Assembly: GCA_005882155.1 (NCBI GenBank)
Contig: VBCQ01000365.1
Location: forward strand, 1 to 11,220
Source of the DNA: Betaproteobacteria bacterium
GTDB taxonomy: Bacteria > Pseudomonadota > Gammaproteobacteria > Burkholderiales > Burkholderiaceae_C
DNA: 11,220 nt
Direction of reading: 5' to 3'
Shown here: positions 1 through 5,783 of the stretch, piece by piece
Position numbering within the stretch: position 1 is the stretch's first letter
Layout: each line of letters opens with the position of its first letter
Position numbers and translations under genes: made by a program
Notes under the pieces: generated by a model
The model's input: only the letters and a program-made list of their open reading frames with translations
What the model was told of the DNA's origin: nothing
Databases searched by the model: none

Positions 1-832
1 CCAACGCGCCGATCAGCCCGAAGCGCTCTGCGATCGGGATGAACACCATCGGCCCGACCATGCCGCGCTTCGGATGGTGCCAGCGCATCAGCGCCTCGAC
101 GCCGGTGATCTGGCCGCTCGGCGCGTGGATCTTCGGCTGGTAGTACAGCTCGAGTTCGCCCTGCTCGATCGCGCGGCGCAGGTCGCGCAGCAGCTCGACT
201 TGCTCACGCGCGCCTTCGACCATTCGCGGCTCGAAGAAACAGTAGGTCGACCCGCCGGTGCGCTTGGACGCGTTCATCGCCGCGTCGGCATGCGCCATCA
301 GCTTGGACAGCGCGCCGTCTTCCGGATACATCGCGATGCCGATCGAGCCGCTCACCGCGACGTCGCGGCCGCCGATCTCGCAGCTTTGCGCGAGGCCGGC
401 GAGCAGCCGGCGCGCCATGTCGGAGGCTTCGGCCTTGCCGGGGTTGCCGTCGAGCAGCATCAGGAACTCGTCGCCGCCGACATGAGCCGCAATGTCGCCG
501 GGCCGCGCCAGCGTCATCATCCGTTCGCCGATGACGCGCAGCATCGCGTCGCCGCCGGCGAGGCCGAGCGCTTCGTTGATCGGCTTGAAGCCGTCGAGGT
601 TGATGAACAGCAGCGCGAGCCGCCGCTGGTGCCGATCGGCGCGCTGCACGAGCCGCGCGAGATGCTCCTCGAACTGCTGGCGGTTCGGCAGCCCGGTCAG
701 CGCGTCGCGCGTCGCGGTGTCGTGCTGCGCCGAGCGCGACTTGCGCGCCGATTTGGCACGCGGAAAAAAGCGCAGCGCGATGAGGCCGGCGATGAGGCCG
801 AGCGTCACCGCCGCGAGGGCGAGGGCGGTCAT
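1..832 (-). CDS. Membrane-anchored GGDEF-EAL c-di-GMP protein, C-terminus beyond the window
   Basis: This reads leftwards from the ATG at 830-832 and is open to the edge, with 277 codons visible. Residues about 3-22 are a hydrophobic membrane segment followed by a basic stretch (RAKSARKSR). A GGDEF domain starts at DALTGLPNR (43-51) and has an intact GGDEF signature at 119-123. An RxxD inhibitory site (RPGD, 110-113) lies exactly five residues before it. An EAL domain begins near 226, with YQPK at 211-214 and the EAL motif at 246-248, and is cut off. The family makes (GGDEF) and degrades (EAL) cyclic di-GMP at the inner membrane. The first metal-binding Asp of the GGDEF domain appears to be Asn78, so synthase activity is uncertain. 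The start is firm: an in-frame TGA lies about 45 bases upstream, with no other start codon between. There is no clear Shine-Dalgarno. It begins 52 bases after the AAA+ gene and may be co-transcribed with it. Confidence 0.93.
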   Translation of the reverse strand, partial: MTALALAAVTLGLIAGLIALRFFPRAKSARKSRSAQHDTATRDALTGLPNRQQFEEHLARLVQRADRHQRRLALLFINLDGFKPINEALGLAGGDAMLRVIGERMMTLARPGDIAAHVGGDEFLMLLDGNPGKAEASDMARRLLAGLAQSCEIGGRDVAVSGSIGIAMYPEDGALSKLMAHADAAMNASKRTGGSTYCFFEPRMVEGAREQVELLRDLRRAIEQGELELYYQPKIHAPSGQITGVEALMRWHHPKRGMVGPMVFIPIAERFGLIGAL

Positions 833-884
833 TCGAAACTTATCGGTATTTTTGGTTCGCCCTGAAGCGACGAATCACAGCTTC

Positions 885-3182
885 TCAGTGCAAAAAGCCG
901 ATGCCGCGACGCTGCCGTACCTCCGGCTTCACGCGGTGCTCGGCTTCGAGCTGCGAGAGGAATTCGTCCGCCTCGAAGGCTTCGCCGAGCACGTCGATCT
1001 GGCGCTTGACGGATGCGAAGTCCCCGGGCGAGAGCGAATCGAGCTGGCGCAGCCGCTCGCGCTGCTCGTCGCTGAGCAGCGCCGCGTCGCCGCCGAGCGC
1101 CTCGACGATGAACATGCGCTCGCGTTGCTCGACGGTCAGCGGCTTGAAGCGGATCTTGAACGTGAAGCGGCGCAGCGCCGCCTCGTCGAGCTCGTCGAAC
1201 AGGTTGGTCGTGCAAATGAAGATGCCGGCGAAGCGCTCCATGCCTTGCAGCATCTCATTGACTTCGCTGACCTCGTAGTTGCGCTCGGCCATCTTGCGGC
1301 TGCGCAGGAAGCTGTCGGCCTCGTCGAGCAGCAGCACCGCCTGCTCGGTCTCGGCCTCTTCGAACATCGCGGCCATGTTCTGCTCGGTCTCGCCGACATA
1401 CTTGCTGACGATGTCGGACGCTTGTCGAATCAACAGCGGCCGCTGCAACTGCTGCGCGATGTGCTCGGCCAGCGCAGTCTTGCCGGTGCCCGGCGGGCCG
1501 TAGAAGCACAAGGTGCCGAAGCCCTTGCGGCGCAGCGCCTCGACGATCTTCGGCACTTCGAAGCGCGACTCGGTGTGCACCAGCGCAAGGTCGTATGAGG
1601 TGACGACGCGGCGCGCGCCGCGCTCGCCGCCGGCATTGCCGAGCGCCTTGTCGGCATTGCCGATCTGGCGCTCGATCAGCGCCTCGACATGGCCCGCCTC
1701 GCCGGCGAGGCGGGCGAACTTGACTGCGGTTCGCACCTGCGCCGGCGTCAGGCCCTTGCGCTCAGCGAGCTTCGCAGCGAAGCCTTCGGACACCGGCACA
1801 CCGGCCAGTGCGCGCGTCACCAGCGCCTCGCGTGCACCCGGAGGCGGGCTCTTCAATTCGAGGTGGTACTGAAAGCGGCGGCGAAACGCCGGGTCGATCT
1901 GCTCGATGCGATTGGTGACCCAGATCACCGGCACCGGATTCGTCTCGAGAATCTGGTTGACCCAGGCCTTGCCGCTGACGCTGCCGGTCGGCGCGCCGTC
2001 CCCGGTATCGAGCCGCGCCATCAACTGCGCGGCGTCGGTCGAAATTGGCGGGAACACGTCTTCGACTTCGTCGAACAGCAGCGCGACATTGCTGCCACCC
2101 TTCAAAAAGACTTGGCTGATCTGCAGTGAGCGGTAGCGGTCGCGACCCGACAGCGAATTGCCGTCGCGATCGGCGTATTCGACTTCGTAGAGCTCGAGCC
2201 CCGCAGCCTGCGCCGCAACCTTCGCGAGCTCGGTCTTGCCGGTGCCGGGTGGGCCGTAGAGCAGCACGTTGACGCCGGGCTCCTTGTGGGCGACCGCGCT
2301 CTTGAGCATCGCAGTCAGCACCTTCTGATCGTCGCCGACGAAATGAAAATCGTCGGGCGTGAGTTCGCTCACCGTCGCCGGCCGGGTGAACACCGCCATC
2401 AAATCCGACGGGCCTTCGTACTGGCGCATCAGCACCGGCGGCAGTTGCTCACTGACCTTCATCAGGTCGGCGAGGTCGGTGATGTTGTGCTCGGAGATCA
2501 GGTTCTCGACCATGCCGATGCGCTCGAGCCGCGAGCCGGCACGCAGCGCTTCGGCGACCTCGGTCTCGTTGACGCCGGCCACCGTCGCGATCGCCGCATA
2601 CGCTTCCTGCGCATTCGAGACCTTGAACTCGACCAGCAGCCCGCGCAAATCGCGTTGGTAGCGCGCCAACGTTCCGTACAACAGCAGCGCGCGCTCGGCC
2701 GGATTCAGCTGCAGCAAGCCGGCGAGCGCATCGATGTTCTTCTCGACCAGCGTCGACTCTTTCTTCAGGCTCTTGTCGAGCCAATCGGCGGTCGCGCCGA
2801 GCACCGCGAGCAAGTCCTTCGGTGCGTCTTTGATGTACTCGTCGACATAGAAGAACAGCGTCGCTTCTTCGTACGGCCCGCGCCAGCCGCCGTGGCGCTC
2901 CATGAAGACTTCGTGACTCAGCGCTTCGTGGCCGCGCCATTGCTCGTTGCCGCGGCAGCGGCCGTTGAGGAATTCGCGAAAGCGCGCGAGCACCGTCACC
3001 GGCCACACCAGATGACGACCCGTCAACGACAACAGACTGTTCCAGTCGCGCCGCAGATTGAAGCGGCCGACATGCCGCATGGTCAGCGTGAGAACGAACT
3101 GCGAACACATGCGGTCGAGCACCGGCGCCTCTTTGAGGCCGGGGGACAACACCACGCGCGCGTCGCTCAAGCTCTTGACCAT
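885..3182 (-). CDS. Two-module AAA+ ATPase with an unassigned N-terminal region (about 765 aa)
   Basis: This is a cytoplasmic ATPase with two tandem AAA+ modules. Module 1 has a Walker A GPPGTGKT at about residues 310-317, a Walker B LLFDEVED at about 368-375, and a second-region-of-homology-like stretch, TNRIEQIDPAFRRRF. Module 2 has GPPGTGKT at about 562-569, an aromatic pore-loop-like SKYVGETE just after it, LLLDEAD at about 617-623, and TTNLFDELDEAALRRF. The pore loop and TTN/RR pattern resemble classical AAA remodelling machines such as the Cdc48 or spastin type, so unfolding or disassembling a protein partner is a reasonable inference. The first roughly 300 residues carry no motif I can name and contain helical, leucine-rich stretches. 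I chose the ATG at 3180-3182 because a perfect GGAGG sits 5 bases upstream. In-frame starts at 3215 (ATG) and 3242 (TTG) are open but lack such a site. The substrate is unknown, and I recognise no established gene name. Confidence 0.9.
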   Translation of the reverse strand: MVKSLSDARVVLSPGLKEAPVLDRMCSQFVLTLTMRHVGRFNLRRDWNSLLSLTGRHLVWPVTVLARFREFLNGRCRGNEQWRGHEALSHEVFMERHGGWRGPYEEATLFFYVDEYIKDAPKDLLAVLGATADWLDKSLKKESTLVEKNIDALAGLLQLNPAERALLLYGTLARYQRDLRGLLVEFKVSNAQEAYAAIATVAGVNETEVAEALRAGSRLERIGMVENLISEHNITDLADLMKVSEQLPPVLMRQYEGPSDLMAVFTRPATVSELTPDDFHFVGDDQKVLTAMLKSAVAHKEPGVNVLLYGPPGTGKTELAKVAAQAAGLELYEVEYADRDGNSLSGRDRYRSLQISQVFLKGGSNVALLFDEVEDVFPPISTDAAQLMARLDTGDGAPTGSVSGKAWVNQILETNPVPVIWVTNRIEQIDPAFRRRFQYHLELKSPPPGAREALVTRALAGVPVSEGFAAKLAERKGLTPAQVRTAVKFARLAGEAGHVEALIERQIGNADKALGNAGGERGARRVVTSYDLALVHTESRFEVPKIVEALRRKGFGTLCFYGPPGTGKTALAEHIAQQLQRPLLIRQASDIVSKYVGETEQNMAAMFEEAETEQAVLLLDEADSFLRSRKMAERNYEVSEVNEMLQGMERFAGIFICTTNLFDELDEAALRRFTFKIRFKPLTVEQRERMFIVEALGGDAALLSDEQRERLRQLDSLSPGDFASVKRQIDVLGEAFEADEFLSQLEAEHRVKPEVRQRRGIGFLH

Positions 3183-3187
3183 GTGCG

Positions 3188-3192
3188 CCTCC
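3188..3192 (-). promoter_or_regulatory. Ribosome binding site deciding the AAA+ gene start
   Basis: On the minus strand this reads GGAGG, followed by a 5-base spacer and the ATG at 3180-3182. It favours the shorter 765-residue protein over the upstream in-frame starts at 3215 and 3242. Confidence 0.7.
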
Positions 3193-3242
3193 ACAACGGG
3201 GACACTGCGGAACATCTTGGCCCAGTGAGCCTCAAGCAGCAA

Positions 3243-3260
3243 GCCCCTTTTGCAAGGGGC
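3243..3260 (-). terminator. Hairpin with GCAA loop in the AAA+ leader: possible terminator or attenuator
   Basis: A perfect 7-bp stem (GCCCCTT with AAGGGGC on the minus strand) closes a 4-base GCAA loop, which has the GNRA form of very stable RNA tetraloops. In the minus-strand transcript it is followed by TTGCTGCTTG, which is T-rich but not a run of Us. It lies about 60 bases before the AAA+ start codon. It could terminate transcription from the DUF3567 gene, attenuate the AAA+ gene, or only stabilise RNA. The stem is seen directly; the function is inferred. Confidence 0.45.
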
Positions 3261-3309
3261 CGCAGAGGTTCAAGTCGTCAGGGGAAAGGCTTTCGTGAAC
3301 GACGCCACG

Positions 3310-3336
3310 AGTCGCGCGAGGCGGGCGCGCGCGACT
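3310..3336 (-). terminator. Strong GC hairpin just after the DUF3567 gene
   Basis: A perfect 9-bp inverted repeat (AGTCGCGCG with CGCGCGACT) encloses a 9-base loop and starts 14 bases after the DUF3567 stop codon on the minus strand. The following bases (CGTGGCGTCGTTC) contain no U-run, so it is not a canonical intrinsic terminator. In a high-GC genome it could still be a weak or Rho-assisted terminator, or a 3'-end stabiliser. Confidence 0.45.
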
Positions 3337-3350
3337 GCGAGAGGAACAGC

Positions 3351-3626
3351 TCAGTGCAACACGACGGGCTGGTGCATCAACGACGCGAATCGAGCGAGGT
3401 ACTCGTCGATCTCTTCTTCGGAGGGTTCGGTTTCGATCAGCGCCTCGACGCCTTCCTTGAAGCTCTGGGCGAGTGCGCCCTCGATGAAGATTTCCTTGCG
3501 GGCGAACTTGTCGACGATTTCGTAGCCGCCGCGGTTCACGGTGTCGTCGTTCCCCGCAATGGAGGCGTCCGCCGGCACGTCGAACATGACGACGGCGTAG
3601 CTGTCCGAGTTGTAAAGCATTTGCAT
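3351..3626 (-). CDS. DUF3567 family small protein (91 aa)
   Basis: This is a small soluble acidic protein. It opens MQMLYNSDSYAVVMF, contains GGYEIVDKFARKEIFIEGALA at about 33-53 and ends MHQPVVLH. This pattern is what I know as the DUF3567 family, conserved in beta-proteobacteria and of unknown function. The length matches a full family member. There is no signal peptide, membrane segment or catalytic motif. The ATG at 3624-3626 is preferred over a TTG one codon upstream, because GAGGAG sits 6 bases ahead of the ATG and conserved members start MQM. It lies 84 bases after the DUF3108 gene and about 170 bases before the AAA+ gene, on the same strand, and two hairpins separate it from the AAA+ gene. 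A shared function with the AAA+ ATPase is possible but not shown. Confidence 0.88.
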   Translation of the reverse strand: MQMLYNSDSYAVVMFDVPADASIAGNDDTVNRGGYEIVDKFARKEIFIEGALAQSFKEGVEALIETEPSEEEIDEYLARFASLMHQPVVLH

Positions 3627-3632
3627 CAAGAA

Positions 3633-3638
3633 CTCCTC
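3633..3638 (-). promoter_or_regulatory. Ribosome binding site of the DUF3567 gene
   Basis: GAGGAG on the minus strand, 6 bases before the ATG at 3624-3626. It selects this ATG rather than the TTG immediately upstream. Confidence 0.7.
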
Positions 3639-3698
3639 TGACGGGGCACCTGAGTCCTACAACGCAAATTTCAAGCCAGCAGCCGACGCTGCCCAGCT

Positions 3699-3721
3699 TC
3701 TCCCCGTCCTCAAGGGGGAGA
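3699..3721 (-). terminator. Hairpin straddling the DUF3108 stop codon
   Basis: A 7-bp perfect stem (TCTCCCC with GGGGAGA) encloses a 9-base loop that holds the TGA stop codon of the DUF3108 gene. No U-run follows on either strand. It may be a weak terminator or a 3'-end structure limiting read-through into the DUF3567 gene. The gap that follows (about 3627-3700) has a small AT-rich patch near 3664-3674 where a DUF3567 promoter could lie, but I could not define convincing -35 and -10 boxes. Confidence 0.35.
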
Positions 3722-4798
3722 TACCTCGCGCAACACCAGTTCTAGCGCGTCGCCATTGGGCGGTGCGCTGAGTTTGGCGCGCACCGGGACATGGTGGCGC
3801 GCGGGGTCGAGCCAGACCTCGACCAAGGTGTCGTAAGCCTTGCGCGGGTCCCGTGTAAATTTGACAGCGCTCACCGGGCCAGCGTTGGTCTCGACGGATT
3901 CGGCAGCCACATAGCGAAACGTCCACACATCGGCGTCGCCGCGTGCGCCGCTGACGAAGAACATCACCTTGCCGCCGGGGATCGCGCGTTGCGGCTCGGC
4001 ACTGACGACGGCGCCGAGCTGAATCATCCAGCTCAAGCGGTCTTGCGCGCCGACCGGCAAGGGGAATTCGGTGCGCGGTCCGGAGTAGGTGATCTTGCCG
4101 CGATCGCGCTGAAAGTTCGCAGCCTGCACGCCGCCGCGCAAGCGCTGGTCGGTGTAGCGCTGCGGCGCGATGCCGGCGTCGTCGAGCTCGCCCTGGCTGG
4201 TTTGCGTCAGCAGATTCAAGCCGGCCGCGCGGCCTTCGAGTCGAAGCTCGTAGTGCTTGCCGGCCAGCCGCCAGATGAGCTCGCCGCTGCCGCTGATGAA
4301 GCCGCGCCGCAAGTCGTAGCGCAGCGTCGCGGGCGGCGGCATTTGCGTGCGATAGACCGGCAAGTCGCTCACGTCGAGGTTCAGCGTCGGCGGCGGATTC
4401 GATGCGGCGACGGCAACCACGAGGGCGGCGTCGATCGCGCTCGCGCTCGTCTCCACCGGTTCGGCAAGAGCGGTCGGTGCAGGCGCAACCGGCGCGACAG
4501 CCGCCGCCGTTTGGACCCGCCGCACCGGCTTCGGCGCGGGCGTGGGCACTGCTGTCGCAGCAATCGGTGCAGGCGGCACCGGCGCTTCATTCATCACCGT
4601 TCGTACCTGCACGGTCGGCGCCGGCAACGCGGGATCGACGCGCGCCTCACCGAGCGCAAGCCCACCGATCAGCCAGCCGTGCAGCAGCATCACCAACCCC
4701 GTCAGCGCGAGCAAGCGGGGCCAGCGCGGGCGCGAATGAAGTGAAGGCTGCGGCACAAGCGTCGACAATGAAGGGTCTCGATTCACCGACCGACCCAT
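3710..4798 (-). CDS. DUF3108 protein with TonB-like N-terminal anchor (up to 362 aa)
   Basis: This is a predicted inner-membrane-anchored periplasmic protein. Residues 1-28 are short and basic, about 29-50 (LLALTGLVMLLHGWLIGGLALG) form one membrane segment, and about 55-140 are rich in Pro and Ala with basic spots, as in TonB periplasmic spanners. From about 150 the sequence (LRYDLRRGFISGSGELIWRL, later GKVMFFVSGARGDADVWTFRY and LVEVWLDPARHHVPVRAKL) matches the DUF3108 pattern, a beta-rich domain of unknown function in envelope proteins. The ATG at 4796-4798 overlaps the start codon of the divergent FAH gene, and no Shine-Dalgarno precedes it. In-frame GTG (4786), TTG (4768) and GTG (4756) would all leave the membrane segment intact. 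The domain call is fairly firm; the exact start is not. Confidence 0.82.
   Translation of the reverse strand: MGRSVNRDPSLSTLVPQPSLHSRPRWPRLLALTGLVMLLHGWLIGGLALGEARVDPALPAPTVQVRTVMNEAPVPPAPIAATAVPTPAPKPVRRVQTAAAVAPVAPAPTALAEPVETSASAIDAALVVAVAASNPPPTLNLDVSDLPVYRTQMPPPATLRYDLRRGFISGSGELIWRLAGKHYELRLEGRAAGLNLLTQTSQGELDDAGIAPQRYTDQRLRGGVQAANFQRDRGKITYSGPRTEFPLPVGAQDRLSWMIQLGAVVSAEPQRAIPGGKVMFFVSGARGDADVWTFRYVAAESVETNAGPVSAVKFTRDPRKAYDTLVEVWLDPARHHVPVRAKLSAPPNGDALELVLREVSPP
4741..4769 (+). promoter_or_regulatory. Weak candidate promoter for the FAH gene
   Basis: A -10-like GACAAT (4764-4769, 4 of 6 consensus bases) lies 17 bases after a poor -35 (GTGAAG, 4741-4746, 3 of 6). It would start transcription near 4776, about 20 bases before the FAH start codon, giving a short leader without a Shine-Dalgarno. 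The promoter would lie inside the divergent DUF3108 coding sequence. Because FAH has no separate upstream region, its promoter must lie somewhere in this stretch. The exact boxes are only a suggestion. Confidence 0.25.
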
Positions 4799-5780
4799 GA
4801 AACTTGCAAGCTACAAGGACGGATCGCGCGACGGCCAACTCGTCGTCGTCTCGCGCGATCTGAGCACGGGCCATTATGCGACCGGCATCGCGACGCGATT
4901 GCAGCAGGTGCTCGACGACTGGAACTTCATTTCACCGCAGCTCGAAGACCTCGCGCAGACGCTGAACCAGGGCAAGGCGCGCCACGCATTCGCCTTCGAT
5001 CCGAAGCAGTGCATGGCGCCGTTGCCGCGCGCCCACCAGTGGGCCGACGGCTCGGCGTTCATCAACCACGTCGAGCTGGTGCGCAAGGCGCGCGGCGCCG
5101 AGATGCCCGAGAGCTTCTACACCGACCCCTTGATGTACCAGGGCGGCAGCGACGATTTCCTCGGCCCGTGCGACGACGTCGTCGTGCCGAGGGAGGAGTT
5201 CGGCATCGACTTCGAGGCCGAGGTCGCAGTGGTGACCGGCGACGTGCCGATGGGTGCGTCGGCGCATGCCGCGCTCGAAAGCATCCGCTTGCTGATGCTC
5301 GTCAACGACGTCTCGCTGCGCAACCTGATCCCGGCCGAGCTCGCGAAAGGCTTCGGCTTTTTCCAGAGCAAGCCCGCCACTGCGTTCGGGCCCGTCGCAG
5401 TCACGCCCGACGAGCTCGGCGCGGCCTGGCAAGAGGGCCGCGTGCACCTGAACCTGGAAAGTGCGTGGAACGGCAAGCGGGTCGGACTGTGCAACGCCGG
5501 GCCGGAAATGACCTTCCACTTCGGCCAGCTGATCGCCCACATCGCCAAGACCCGCAACGTGCGCGCCGGCAGCGTCGTCGGCAGCGGCACCGTCAGCAAC
5601 AAGCACTGGTCGCACGGCTACTCGTGCATCGCCGAGAAGCGCGCGATCGAGACCATCGAATCGGGCGCGCCGAAGACCGAGTTCATGAAGTTCGGCGACA
5701 CGATCCGCATCGAGATGAAAGGCAACGACGGGATGAGCGTGTTCGGTGCGATCGAGCAGACGATTGCGCGGCTAAGCTAA
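4797..5780 (+). CDS. Fumarylacetoacetate hydrolase (FAH) family protein (327 aa)
   Basis: This is a cytoplasmic FAH-superfamily enzyme, a family of metal-dependent hydrolases, hydratases and decarboxylases that act on acylpyruvate-like acids. A FAH-like N-terminal domain (MKLASYKDGSRDG at 1-13) precedes the catalytic domain. The likely metal ligands are Glu140 and Glu142 in DFEAEVAVVTG and Asp171 in LVNDVSLR. SKP at 191-193 and VGSGTVSNK near 261-269 are the usual substrate-pocket segments. At 327 residues it is full length. Its substrate is not evident: the other tyrosine-degradation genes are not in the window, so true fumarylacetoacetase is not implied. The MKLA start matches what I recall of related proteins. 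It has no Shine-Dalgarno, and its ATG overlaps the divergent DUF3108 start. The next gene follows after 3 bases, so they are probably co-transcribed. Confidence 0.92.
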   Translation: MKLASYKDGSRDGQLVVVSRDLSTGHYATGIATRLQQVLDDWNFISPQLEDLAQTLNQGKARHAFAFDPKQCMAPLPRAHQWADGSAFINHVELVRKARGAEMPESFYTDPLMYQGGSDDFLGPCDDVVVPREEFGIDFEAEVAVVTGDVPMGASAHAALESIRLLMLVNDVSLRNLIPAELAKGFGFFQSKPATAFGPVAVTPDELGAAWQEGRVHLNLESAWNGKRVGLCNAGPEMTFHFGQLIAHIAKTRNVRAGSVVGSGTVSNKHWSHGYSCIAEKRAIETIESGAPKTEFMKFGDTIRIEMKGNDGMSVFGAIEQTIARLS

Positions 5781-5783
5781 GCC

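Noticed and set aside
881..890. Shared 10-base string TTGCACTGAG at the ends of the AAA+ and DUF3567 genes (near 881-890 and 3350-3359, minus strand)
   Set aside because: It comes from a shared Leu-His-stop ending followed by a G. Flanking bases differ, so it looks like coincidence rather than a recombination or processing site.
74..1598. Plus-strand open frames opposite the GGDEF-EAL protein and the AAA+ C-terminus
   Set aside because: The minus strand carries continuous GGDEF, EAL and AAA+ motifs here. The plus-strand frames have no recognisable domain.
2286..3641. Plus-strand open frame of 451 codons opposite the AAA+ and DUF3567 genes
   Set aside because: It is antisense to two well-supported genes, rich in Arg, His, Gln and Ala with no domain pattern, and crosses the intergenic hairpins. 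It is the expected by-product of high GC third positions.
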